Origin: Collinsella sp. AF02-46-1
GTDB taxonomy: Bacteria; Actinomycetota; Coriobacteriia; Coriobacteriales; Coriobacteriaceae
Length of the DNA: 64,000 bases
Direction: 5' to 3'
Assembly: GCF_003465825.1 (NCBI RefSeq)
Contig: NZ_QSBV01000012.1
Span: forward strand, 1-64,000
Position 1 is the first letter of the stretch. Every line of letters begins with the position of its first letter. The notes under the pieces are model-generated. The model was not told where the DNA came from. It saw nothing but the letters and a program-made list of their open reading frames with translations, and made no database searches. Positions 51,995 through 59,998 of the stretch are shown here, piece after piece. The position numbers were made by a program, and so were the translations under genes.

Positions 51995-52043
51995 AAGAGT
52001 GTCCCTTTTGACTAGTCGTTTAAGAACGTCCCCAATGACTAAG
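51995..52043 (-). repeat. Intergenic repeat family B, copy 4 (inverted, diverged)
   Basis: Read on the minus strand: CATTGGGGACGTTCTTAAAC, then GACTAGTCAAAAGGGACACTC. Unit order and spacing match the other B copies. It directly abuts the rho promoter. Confidence 0.7.
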
Positions 52044-52071
52044 TTGCAGGTGGCGGCGGTTGTGTTACACT
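52044..52071 (+). promoter_or_regulatory. Promoter of rho
   Basis: TTGCAG (52044-52049), a 16-bp spacer and TACACT (52066-52071) are seen. It leaves a leader of about 140 nt before the GTG start, room for the autoregulation known for rho genes. Confidence 0.6.
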
Positions 52072-52214
52072 AACGCTGCGTAGTTGACGCAATCATCTCG
52101 ATACAGATCAATGATGTCCGTCGTTTTGAACGGAACTAGACTGTTTAGCCGCCCTGAAGGTTTATGCAGGGAGCATGTGATCACAGGGCTTGAAAAGAAA
52201 GTTGAGCAAACACT

Positions 52215-54788
52215 GTGTCTGATCAACAGCAAGAAAACGAAATAACGACGACGCAGGCCGCTCCCGCTGCACCGGTTGCGTCGGACCAGGTCGCGGCGCC
52301 CGCGCAAGCCTCGGCTCCTGAGACGCCTAAGGCTGCTTCGACGCCTATGCCTGTAGCGGCTGAGAAGGCCGTGCCTGCAACTGGTGAGGAGGCTGCTCCG
52401 GCAAAGCCCAAGCGCACGCGCCGCACGGCCAAGCCTGCCGCTGACGGCGAGGAGGTCACCAAGCCAAAGCGCCGTACCACGCGCACGACGCGCGCCAAGC
52501 TCACCGTTGCAGCTGACTCCTCGGCGCCGATTTCCGATGAGGTCGCGCAGGCACGTGCGTTGGCGCAGATTAGCGAGGCTCAGGTGGTGCGCGCCCGCCG
52601 TCGTGCTGCCGAGCGCGAGGCCGCGGCTCTGACCGAGCTTGCAGCTCCGTCTGTGCTCGAGACGCCTGCCGCCACCGAGACTCCTGTCGCCGACCAGCCG
52701 ACCGAGAAGCCGGTACCGCGCACACGCCGTCGCACGGCTGCTAAGGCCGAGCAGGTTGCTGAACAGGTAACCCCCGAGCTCACTGAGGCTTCGGTCCGTT
52801 CCGCGGCAGGGGAGGGCACATCGCCTGTTGAGCCCGCTGCGCCTGTCGAGGCCAGCGAAGTTCCCGTTGTCGATCCGGCTTTGCGCCCGCACCGTCGCGG
52901 TCGCAAGCCCAAGGCCTTTGTCGAGGCCGAGAAGGCCGCAGCCGCAGCCGCCGCCGCTCGGGATGCTGCGGCGACCGCCAAGTCCTCAACTGCTGCCGAT
53001 GAACCCGTCCAGGATGCTACGACTTCCGAGGCCGTTTCTGCCGATGCCGAGCCCGCCGACGTCCGTCCCGGTCGCAGGCGTCGCACTGCTGCTAAGCGCA
53101 CGTCCAAGGCTAAGGCTGCCAAGAAGGGCGCGTCCGAGGATTCCACCGAGACGACCGCCGATGTATCGACTGATGCCGCCGAGCCCCAGGACGTCGAACA
53201 GCCTGCATCCGAGAAGCCCAAGCGCGGTCGCAAGAAGTCCGTTAAGGCCAAGGCCGCCGAGCAGCATGCTGATGTCGAAGCGCAGGTTGATTCTGGCGCC
53301 GAGGCCAATGACGCCGCTGCGGCCAATGTTGACACCACCGCAACCGATGGTGCCGCCCCCGCCGAGAGCGAAGACGGCGCTCGCCCCAACCGTCGCCAGC
53401 ACAAGCGCAACGAGGAGCGCAACGAGCGCAAGGACGAGCGCAACAACGACCGTCGCAACCGCCAGCGCGATCGCAAGCAACGCAACAAGGAGCGTAATGC
53501 CGCTCCCACCGAGCCTACGCTTTCGCGCGAGGAGCTCGCTGCCATGAAGGTTGCCGAACTTCGCGAGAAGGCCAAGGAGTTCGAGATCGAGACGACCGGC
53601 AAGAAGAAGGCCGAGCTCGTCGAGGAAATCTACGTCACCGCTGCGAAGGCCGAGGGCTTCCGCGACATCAAGGGCATTCTGCAGATTCGCCCGGACAGCT
53701 CCGGCATCATCCACGCCCATGGCTACATGAAGTCCAACGACGACGCCTTCGTGCCCGCCTACCTCATCCGCTCCGCGCGCCTGCGCACGGGCGACGTCAT
53801 CGAGGGCTCGCTGCGTCCTTCGCGCGGCGGCGACAAGCGCGCCGGCCTCGCCAAAATCACGACCGTCAACGGTCTGGACCCCGAGCAGATTCGCAACCGT
53901 CCCAAGTTCGGCGACCTCACCCCGGTCTATCCCAACGAGCCGCTGCGCATGGAGCACGGCAAGGACTCTATTACCGGTCGCGCCATCGACATCGTGTCAC
54001 CGATCGGCAAGGGCCAGCGCGGCCTGATCGTGTCCCCGCCCAAGGCCGGCAAGACCACGATCCTCAAGAAGATCTGCCAGTCTATCTCGATTAACAACCC
54101 CGAGGTGCACCTCATCTGCCTGCTCGTCGACGAGCGCCCCGAAGAGGTCACCGATATGCAGCGTTCCATCAGGGGTGAGGTTGTGGCGTCGACCTTCGAT
54201 ATGCCTGCCGACAACCACACCCGCGTGGCAGAGCTCGTCATCGAGCGCGCCAAGCGCATCGTAGAGCTGGGTGGCGACGTCGTGGTGGTGCTCGACTCCA
54301 TCACGCGCCTCGCCCGCGCCTACAACTTGGCGGCGCCTGCCTCGGGCCGCATCCTTTCGGGCGGCGTCGATTCGGCGGCACTGTATCCGCCCAAGCGCTT
54401 CCTGGGTGCAGCCCGCAATATCGAGAACGGCGGCTCGCTCACCATCCTGGCCTCTGCCCTCATCGACACCGGTTCCAAGATGGACGAGGTCATTTTCGAG
54501 GAGTTCAAGGGCACCGGCAACATGGAGCTTAAGCTCGACCGCGACCTGGCCGACCGCCGCATCTTCCCGGCTATCGACCCCGTTGCCTCCGGTACGCGTA
54601 ACGAGGACCTCTTGGTCGACGAGCAGATGCGTCCGTTTGTCTTTGGTCTGCGTCGCATTCTTGCCGGCATGAACAATACCGAGCGTGCGGCGGCGTCGTT
54701 TATCAAGGGTCTGAAGGGCACCAACACCAACCAGGAGTTCCTGGTGCGTTCGGCCAAAAAACACAGCGACTACGAGCAGACGTTCTAG
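52215..54788 (+). CDS. rho: Transcription termination factor Rho with giant disordered N-terminus
   Basis: This 857-residue protein has its Rho core at about 432-857: the SAP-like helical segment AAMKVAELREKAKE, the RNA-binding cold-shock domain GILQIRPDSSGIIHAHGY, Walker A SPPKAGKTT (about 608) and the Q/R-loop region. Core length matches E. coli Rho, so an extra 430 residues precede it. These are Ala/Pro/Lys/Glu-rich, with repeated Arg-Arg/Lys clusters (KPKRTRRTAK, RPGRRRRTAAK) and a final Arg/Asn-rich stretch (about 395-430). They are predicted disordered and RNA-binding. The start is a GTG with a weak ribosome site. Actinobacterial Rho proteins carry shorter inserts of this type. Confidence 0.95.
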   Translation: MSDQQQENEITTTQAAPAAPVASDQVAAPAQASAPETPKAASTPMPVAAEKAVPATGEEAAPAKPKRTRRTAKPAADGEEVTKPKRRTTRTTRAKLTVAADSSAPISDEVAQARALAQISEAQVVRARRRAAEREAAALTELAAPSVLETPAATETPVADQPTEKPVPRTRRRTAAKAEQVAEQVTPELTEASVRSAAGEGTSPVEPAAPVEASEVPVVDPALRPHRRGRKPKAFVEAEKAAAAAAAARDAAATAKSSTAADEPVQDATTSEAVSADAEPADVRPGRRRRTAAKRTSKAKAAKKGASEDSTETTADVSTDAAEPQDVEQPASEKPKRGRKKSVKAKAAEQHADVEAQVDSGAEANDAAAANVDTTATDGAAPAESEDGARPNRRQHKRNEERNERKDERNNDRRNRQRDRKQRNKERNAAPTEPTLSREELAAMKVAELREKAKEFEIETTGKKKAELVEEIYVTAAKAEGFRDIKGILQIRPDSSGIIHAHGYMKSNDDAFVPAYLIRSARLRTGDVIEGSLRPSRGGDKRAGLAKITTVNGLDPEQIRNRPKFGDLTPVYPNEPLRMEHGKDSITGRAIDIVSPIGKGQRGLIVSPPKAGKTTILKKICQSISINNPEVHLICLLVDERPEEVTDMQRSIRGEVVASTFDMPADNHTRVAELVIERAKRIVELGGDVVVVLDSITRLARAYNLAAPASGRILSGGVDSAALYPPKRFLGAARNIENGGSLTILASALIDTGSKMDEVIFEEFKGTGNMELKLDRDLADRRIFPAIDPVASGTRNEDLLVDEQMRPFVFGLRRILAGMNNTERAAASFIKGLKGTNTNQEFLVRSAKKHSDYEQTF

Positions 54789-54825
54789 GTTGTCATCCAC
54801 GCGCTGCGATAGTCATCAATGCGAT

Positions 54826-54857
54826 AAAGGGTCGGGGCTTTGAGCCTCGGCCCCTTT
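54826..54857 (+). terminator. Probable terminator of rho
   Basis: AAAGGGTCGGGGC and GCCTCGGCCCCTTT form an imperfect GC-rich hairpin with a short T-run, 37 bp after the stop. Confidence 0.6.
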
Positions 54858-54936
54858 CCATTGCGCCGCTCCGCGCTTATTTTTGACCGTAAGACCGACG
54901 AGCAGCAGGTTTCCCGTTTCAATCCGACATCGTCGC

Positions 54937-54965
54937 TTGCAATCGGCAGGGTGGTTTCGCATAAT
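54937..54965 (+). promoter_or_regulatory. Promoter of the disordered membrane protein gene
   Basis: TTGCAA (54937-54942), a 17-bp spacer and CATAAT (54960-54965), 137 bp before the start. A GGGGC-ATA-GCCCC mini-hairpin lies in the leader. Confidence 0.6.
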
Positions 54966-55101
54966 AGCTTTTAAGCTTCGCGACGGAAAACGCAGATGAA
55001 ACGAACCATATACCGTTGCTTTGGGGCATAGCCCCGCTTCATCTTCTCTCGCGCAGCCAACTGAATGATGCGATTTGGGTGCTGGAAGATGGGGAGAGCT
55101 C

Positions 55102-56502
55102 ATGGCTTCTTCTGATGCAACACAACGAGCAGTCCTTGCCGGACTTTCGTGCGGGATCGGCCTTGCCGCTCCCGTGGTTATGTATGCCGCGACGCTGCCG
55201 TTTTCGTCGGTGAACGAGACGGTCGTGGCGGGTGCAGTTCCCTTCGCCGTGGGCGCGGTGGCGGGCGTGGGTATCTATGCCGCCTCGCTGGGTATCTCCG
55301 AGTATCGTGCGCAGCGTGAAGAGCGTCTGTTCCAGCCCGATGCCATGGGCGGTGCCGCCAATCTCAATCAGCATCAAAGCGAGTTCAAGACCGCCTCGAT
55401 TCCAGCTCAGCAGCAGGATGCGATTCCGTACGCTGCGGCTTCTGCTTCTCAGGCTCAGTCGGAGCAGTCTACCTCGGCATTCCTTTCCGGCCTGACTGGT
55501 GCGTTCCAGCGCCGTCATGCCGATGATGGTGTCCCTACCATCGCTCGAGCCGCAGATGCTATGGACGAGGCCGAGGCTTGGTCCATGATCGACAGCATGC
55601 TCGACGACGATTCGCCGGTTAGCTGCGACCCTGCGCGCTCGCGCGACGTCTATCAAGTCGCCATCGACGAGCTCACCAACGGCGGGCAGACCGGCTCCTT
55701 CAATCGCGACGACATCGCCGCCGCGGCGCGTGCCGTGTCGGGCTCCCAGGCCGCCCCTGCGGGCAGCACGGCGGCTTTTGTGGCACTCGTTGCCAACGCG
55801 GCAGCCAATAACGCCTACAGCGCTACCTCGGCGGACGCGAACGTTTCTGCCGATAATTCGTACGTTGATGAAGCCATGACCGCGGACGAGGAGGCCGTTG
55901 CCGCCCGCCGTGCCGCCGAAAGCTCGCTTTGGGGCGCTCCTGCCCAGCAGCAGGCGGCTGAGGCTGCGCCGTACAACGCAAACCTCGCCAGCATGCCTAT
56001 CATTTCCGGTGCCGCGGACATCGATCTCGATGACCTCGATGAGCCTGCAGCCATCACCGCATCGATTGATGCCCAAGATCGCATCGACACCGGCGACCTT
56101 CCGGACGCCTCGCTCGAGGTTGATGTCCCCATGGCCGATTACTCGGGCCACGAGGACATGTGGGCCGCCGCCACCGCGATTCTGGATGAGATTGACGAGC
56201 CTGCTCCTGTTGCAGCCCCCGCTCCCGTCGCTGCCCCTCAGCCTGCTGCCCCCGCCTATGTCGGCCGTCACAGCGCTGTGTTCCCCGAGGATACTGCCCG
56301 TATCTCGCGCGAGAGCATCGAGCGGGCCGAGGCTATTGCCGCCGGCATTATGGAAAACCGTCGTCACGAGCGCGTCAATCAGATCCTCGAGGAAGAGATC
56401 GAGCGCCTGCAGTCCTCTACCGCCAAGCGTACGGGCCGTGCCTATCTGAGCGTTATCGAGGGCGGTACCGCCAGCTTCGCGCCGCTCCGCGCGGAGGCAT
56501 AA
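55102..56502 (+). CDS. Ala-rich disordered protein with N-terminal membrane anchor
   Basis: I do not recognise a family for this 466-residue protein. Two hydrophobic helices lie at about 10-32 and 38-62, with no cleavable signal. The next 330 residues are acidic and rich in Ala, Ser and Asp with no clear domain, and then a Pro/Ala stretch (VAAPAPVAAPQPAAP). The last 60 residues are charged and helical (RESIERAEAIAAGIMENRRH), ending in a short conserved-looking tail. GGGGAGAG precedes the ATG at 55102. vanZ starts 7 bp after its stop, so the two are cotranscribed. A surface or envelope role is inference only. Confidence 0.75.
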   Translation: MASSDATQRAVLAGLSCGIGLAAPVVMYAATLPFSSVNETVVAGAVPFAVGAVAGVGIYAASLGISEYRAQREERLFQPDAMGGAANLNQHQSEFKTASIPAQQQDAIPYAAASASQAQSEQSTSAFLSGLTGAFQRRHADDGVPTIARAADAMDEAEAWSMIDSMLDDDSPVSCDPARSRDVYQVAIDELTNGGQTGSFNRDDIAAAARAVSGSQAAPAGSTAAFVALVANAAANNAYSATSADANVSADNSYVDEAMTADEEAVAARRAAESSLWGAPAQQQAAEAAPYNANLASMPIISGAADIDLDDLDEPAAITASIDAQDRIDTGDLPDASLEVDVPMADYSGHEDMWAAATAILDEIDEPAPVAAPAPVAAPQPAAPAYVGRHSAVFPEDTARISRESIERAEAIAAGIMENRRHERVNQILEEEIERLQSSTAKRTGRAYLSVIEGGTASFAPLRAEA

Positions 56503-56509
56503 CTTCTGC

Positions 56510-56959
56510 ATGGTTAAGATCAATCGAAAATGGGCGGTCGTGACCTGCCTGATGGCGCTCTTGATCTGGGGCAATTCGCTGGTTCCCGGCTCGGGGTCGG
56601 GCTCGCTGAGCCTAACGGTCATGGAAGCTATCCGCGGTTTCCTGCACAGCGTGGGACTTCCATATGAATGGGTGACCAACTTTGTTGTTCGCAAATGCGC
56701 GCATTTTACCGAGTATATGGTGCTCGGCATCTTGGCAACGCACGCCTTTGATTTTGAGGGCCGGCGCACCTTTGACGTGCTGCTGCCCACGGCGGTGTTC
56801 CTGCTGCTGATTCCTTCGATCGACGAGACGATTCAGCTCTTTGTGCCGGGACGCGCCGGCATGATCACCGATGTGATGATCGACTGCTGTGGTGCGGCAA
56901 CGGGCGTTGTGCTCCGATATCTCTTTCGGTCGCTGATGTGCGCCAAAAAAGCCGCCTAG
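56510..56959 (+). CDS. VanZ family membrane protein
   Basis: This 149-residue protein has four hydrophobic helices and the VanZ motifs VRKCAHFTEYMVLG and DETIQLFVPGRAGMITDVMID. VanZ proteins give low-level teicoplanin resistance in some hosts, but most are of unknown role in the envelope. It ends inside its own terminator stem, and it is translated right after the disordered membrane protein. Confidence 0.9.
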   Translation: MVKINRKWAVVTCLMALLIWGNSLVPGSGSGSLSLTVMEAIRGFLHSVGLPYEWVTNFVVRKCAHFTEYMVLGILATHAFDFEGRRTFDVLLPTAVFLLLIPSIDETIQLFVPGRAGMITDVMIDCCGAATGVVLRYLFRSLMCAKKAA

Positions 56960-56991
56960 GACGTATTGTTTGGTCCTAGGCGGCCTTTTTT
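56945..56991. terminator. Bidirectional terminator between vanZ and ROK kinase
   Basis: A perfect 12-bp stem GCCGCCTAGGAC/GTCCTAGGCGGC has AAAAAA before and TTTTTT after. It includes the vanZ stop codon. Confidence 0.92.
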
Positions 56992-57073
56992 ATTTGAGAG
57001 CTTATATGAGGCGTGGTGGCGTCGTTCCGTAGGTCGGATTTGCCGGGCGCGCCACGCCCTGTGGGTGCGTCTG

Positions 57074-57964
57074 CTACTGAAGCGCCTGTGCGCCCAGGGC
57101 CAGGCAGCCCATAATGCCCTGCTTGCCCTCGAGGCTGTTGTTGACGATGTAGCTATCGATGTCGGCCATCTCGGGCGTGACGATGTAGCCGTTGAGCATC
57201 TCGGCGCACTTCTTGCGTGCGAGCGGCACGATGGGGGTGTGGTCGGCCACGCCGCCACCGATGACGATCTTTTGCGGTGCGTAGCACAGGATGTAGGTCA
57301 TGAGCGCCTGCGCCAGATAGCCGGCGAGCAGGTCCATGGCCTCCGGGTCATCGGCCATCTCTCCGGCGCTCTTGCCACCCCAGCGCTTTTTGACGCCGGG
57401 ACCGGCGATGAGGCCCTCGAGGCAGTTGTCGTGGAAGGGGCAGCCGCTGTGCTCGCCGATGGTGTCGCGCGGGTCGCGCGTGACCAGGATGTGGCCGGCC
57501 TCGGGATGCATCATGCCGTGCACGAGCTTACCGCCCGAGAGCACGCCGGCGCCCACGCCGGTACCGATGGTCAGATACACCACGTCAGTGAGGCCCTGGG
57601 CGCAACCAAAGGTGACCTCGCCCAGGCAGGCGACGTTGACGTCGGTGTCGTAGCCGCAGGGAATATTGAGCTCGTTTTGGATGGTGCCCAGCAGGTCAAA
57701 GTAGCGCCATGCCGTTTTGGGCGTCTCCAGGATCTTGCCGTATTGGGACGAGGCAGAGTTGACTGCGGTGGGGCCAAAGGCGCCGATGCCCAGCGCGGCG
57801 ATGTCCTTGTCGGCAAACCATGCGTTGACGGCCTCAACGGTCTCCTGCGGGGTCGTGGTCGCAATCTGCTCGCGTTCCAGGACCGTGCCGTCTGCATAGC
57901 CCGTGGCGCAGACCATCTTGGTGCCGCCGGCCTCGAGCGCTCCGATAAGCTGCTGCTCTGCCAT
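57074..57964 (-). CDS. ROK family sugar kinase (fructokinase-like)
   Basis: This 296-residue ATP-dependent sugar kinase has the ATP motif GALEAGGTKMVCA, the substrate segment MMHPEAGHILV and the ROK zinc motif GEHSGCPFHDNCLEGL. The catalytic Asp is in GYDTDVNVACLGE, and TIGTGVGAGVL is the phosphate loop. The EAGGTK and HPEAGHI forms are those of bacterial fructokinases (ScrK/GmuE). The specificity call is tentative. Confidence 0.88.
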   Translation of the reverse strand: MAEQQLIGALEAGGTKMVCATGYADGTVLEREQIATTTPQETVEAVNAWFADKDIAALGIGAFGPTAVNSASSQYGKILETPKTAWRYFDLLGTIQNELNIPCGYDTDVNVACLGEVTFGCAQGLTDVVYLTIGTGVGAGVLSGGKLVHGMMHPEAGHILVTRDPRDTIGEHSGCPFHDNCLEGLIAGPGVKKRWGGKSAGEMADDPEAMDLLAGYLAQALMTYILCYAPQKIVIGGGVADHTPIVPLARKKCAEMLNGYIVTPEMADIDSYIVNNSLEGKQGIMGCLALGAQALQ

Positions 57965-58035
57965 AGTATTCCTCTCTGGACGAGTTGCTCCGTGACTAAA
58001 GTATAGCGCTCTAAAAAATAAATGAGGTCGCTATA

Positions 58036-58076
58036 AAAAGAAACCTCATGGCCCAACGGGTTCACGAGGTTTCTTT
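58036..58076. terminator. Terminator of the aminotransferase gene
   Basis: AAAGAAACCTC and GAGGTTTCTTT flank a 16-nt loop, with A- and T-runs on either side. It lies about 25 bp past the aminotransferase stop on the minus strand and in front of the ROK kinase promoter. Confidence 0.8.
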
Positions 58077-58100
58077 AGTGCCTTTAGTTACTGACCGTCC

Positions 58101-59282
58101 TTACCCGCGCGGGTTGATTTTATCACGTAGCGACTTGAGGTTCTCAAGCGCAGCGTTGAGCGTCTCGTCTCGCTTGGCAAAGTGGAAACGAATCAGATGG
58201 TTGACGGGCTCGCGGAAGAAGCTCGATCCGGGAACAGCGCCCACGCCCACCTTGGAGGCCAGGTCCTCGCAGAAGTCGAGGTCGCTGTCATAGCCAAACT
58301 CCGAGATATCCATCATCACGTAGTAGGCGCCCTGCGGCACGTTGTGCTCAAGACCGATGCTATCGAGCCCCTGACAGAATAGGTCGCGCTTGGCGGTGTA
58401 GAGGTCGAGGACCTCCTGGTAATAGCTGTCGTCGAAGTTGAGGGCGGTGACGACGGCCTCTTGCAGGGGAGCGGCGGCGCCTACGGTGAGGAAGTCGTGA
58501 ACCTTCTTGATGCGCTCGGTGATTTCGGCAGGGGCGATAGTGTAGCCCAGACGCCAGCCGGTGATGGAGTAGGTCTTGGACAGCGAGCTGCAGCTGATGG
58601 TTCGCTCGAACATGCCGGGCAGCGTGGCCATATAGACGTGCTCGTGGGGCGCGTAGACGATGTGCTCGTATACCTCGTCGGTGATGCAGTAGGCGTCGTA
58701 CTTTTTGCACAGGTCTGCGATAAAGGTGAGCTCCTCGCGGGTAAAGACCTTGCCACAGGGGTTGGACGGGTTGCATAGGACGATTGCCTTGGGATCGTTG
58801 TCTCGGAAGGCTGCCTCGAGGACCTCACGGTCGAAGTCAAAGGTGGGCGGGTTGAGCGGCACATAGATGGGCTCAGCGCCCGAGAGGATCGTGTCGGCGC
58901 CGTAGTTCTCGTAGAACGGCGAGAAAATGACGACCTTGTCGCCGGGGTTTGTGACCGTCATCATGGCGGCCATCATGGCCTCGGTGGAGCCGCAGGTGAC
59001 CACGATGTTCTCGTTGGGGTTGATCGGCATGCCCATAAAGTGCTCCTGCTTGGTGGCAAGCGCCTCGCGCATGGCCTGGGAGCCCCAGGTGATGGAGTAC
59101 TGGTGGTAAAGCGGCTTGGGGTCGGTGGCAATGGTGCTGAGGCTATCGAGCAGCTGCGCCGGGGGATCGAAATCGGGGAAGCCCTGCGACAGGTTGACGG
59201 CACCATACTTGTTGGAGATGCGCGTCATGCGGCGGATGACCGAATCGGTAAACGCCGCCGTGCGGTTGGAGAGTTCTTTCAT
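58101..59282 (-). CDS. Class I/II PLP aminotransferase
   Basis: This 393-residue aminotransferase has the PLP lysine in SSLSKTYSITGWRLGY. Other fold-type I marks are NLSQGFPDFDPP, NPSNPCGKVF and DEVYEHIVY. It resembles the aspartate/aromatic aminotransferase subgroup that includes MetC-like and KAT-like enzymes, and the donor is not determinable. The ATG at 59282 follows GAAAGGATAGG; upstream in-frame extensions lack one. Confidence 0.9.
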   Translation of the reverse strand: MKELSNRTAAFTDSVIRRMTRISNKYGAVNLSQGFPDFDPPAQLLDSLSTIATDPKPLYHQYSITWGSQAMREALATKQEHFMGMPINPNENIVVTCGSTEAMMAAMMTVTNPGDKVVIFSPFYENYGADTILSGAEPIYVPLNPPTFDFDREVLEAAFRDNDPKAIVLCNPSNPCGKVFTREELTFIADLCKKYDAYCITDEVYEHIVYAPHEHVYMATLPGMFERTISCSSLSKTYSITGWRLGYTIAPAEITERIKKVHDFLTVGAAAPLQEAVVTALNFDDSYYQEVLDLYTAKRDLFCQGLDSIGLEHNVPQGAYYVMMDISEFGYDSDLDFCEDLASKVGVGAVPGSSFFREPVNHLIRFHFAKRDETLNAALENLKSLRDKINPRG

Positions 59283-59390
59283 GCCTATCCTTTCGAGCAT
59301 TGGGTGGAGCAAGTTTACTCCTATGGAATCGATGGGATTTGCTTGAAATGGTCTCGAAAAACTCTTTTCAAAATTCTTGAAAATTGGGGC

Positions 59391-59419
59391 TTGCATCGCG
59401 TGGCGTTCCTTGCAATAAT
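59391..59419 (+). promoter_or_regulatory. Promoter of the tRNA-His/tRNA-Lys cluster
   Basis: TTGCAT (59391-59396), a 17-bp spacer and AATAAT (59414-59419), 27 bp before tRNA-His. Confidence 0.65.
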
Positions 59420-59445
59420 AGTCGAGCGCGAAGCGCACAGGACAC

Positions 59446-59523
59446 GGTGGGTGTAGCTCAGTTGGCTAGAGCGACGGGTTGTGGTCCCGTAGGTCGAGGG
59501 TTCGAGTCCCTTTACCCACCCCA
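59446..59523 (+). tRNA. tRNA-His (GTG)
   Basis: Acceptor GTGGGTG/TACCCAC with the extra 5' G (59446) opposite C73 that marks tRNA-His. Anticodon loop TTGTGGT gives GTG. T arm GAGGG-TTCGAGT-CCCTT. CCA is encoded. Confidence 0.95.
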
Positions 59524-59545
59524 GTTCTTGCTTCGTGTTGATATC

Positions 59546-59621
59546 GGGTCGTTAGCTCAGTTGGTAGAGCAGGGGACTCTTAATCCCAAGGTCCAGGGTT
59601 CGACCCCCTGACGGCCCACCA
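59546..59621 (+). tRNA. tRNA-Lys (CTT), copy 1
   Basis: Acceptor GGGTCGT/ACGGCCC, anticodon CTT in ACTCTTAATC, T arm CAGGG-TTCGACC-CCCTG, CCA encoded. It is identical in sequence to copy 2 over the tRNA body. Confidence 0.95.
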
Positions 59622-59634
59622 CACGATATCTCCT

Positions 59635-59660
59635 CTAAAGTCCGCCACCACGGACTTTAG
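59635..59660 (+). terminator. Hairpin between the two tRNA-Lys genes
   Basis: A perfect CTAAAGTCCG/CGGACTTTAG stem followed by CTTT. Confidence 0.75.
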
Positions 59661-59664
59661 CTTT

Positions 59665-59737
59665 GGGTCGTTAGCTCAGTTGGTAGAGCAGGGGACTCTT
59701 AATCCCAAGGTCCAGGGTTCGACCCCCTGACGGCCCA
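59665..59737 (+). tRNA. tRNA-Lys (CTT), copy 2
   Basis: The same cloverleaf as copy 1. The 3' end reads ACC-CA rather than CCA. Its last 17 bases plus the 80 bp behind them are repeated 177 bp downstream. Confidence 0.95.
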
Positions 59738-59991
59738 CCCAAAGTATGTTAAAGCGATTGGCTTAGGCTGGTCGCTTTTTTGTTGACCTCGCATGGGGTC
59801 GAACCCGTCGGGGCGCGAAGCTGAGGAAATGCGTAAGCATTTACCAGCGCAGCGCGCAAGGCGCAAAGCGCCGAAGCGGCCGCCTGCAAAGCAGGCTGAC
59901 CCCCTGACGGCCCACCAAAGCATGTTAAAGCGGCTGGCTTAGGCTGGTCGCTTTTTGTTAACCTCGCATGGGGCCGAACCCGTAAGGGCGC
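59721..59991. repeat. Att-like direct repeat from the tRNA-Lys 3' end
   Basis: Copy A 59721-59816 and copy B 59898-59991 share GACCCCCTGACGGCCCACC (tRNA 3' end), then a terminator-like AAAGCG...GTCGCTTTTT and ACCTCGCATGGGG.CGAACCCGT. The 81 bp between them hold three small perfect hairpins. This is the footprint expected of an element that used the tRNA-Lys gene as attachment site and was lost, or of a tandem duplication. Confidence 0.75.
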
Positions 59992-59998
59992 AGACGCT

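Noticed and set aside
54816-55103. A 95-codon minus-strand frame in the gap after rho
   Set aside because: It covers the rho terminator and the promoter of the next gene, lacks a ribosome site and shows no conserved motif.
59546-59737. The two tRNA-Lys genes read as the ends of one inserted element
   Set aside because: They are complete, with a terminator hairpin between them. The att-like repeat involves only the second gene's 3' end.
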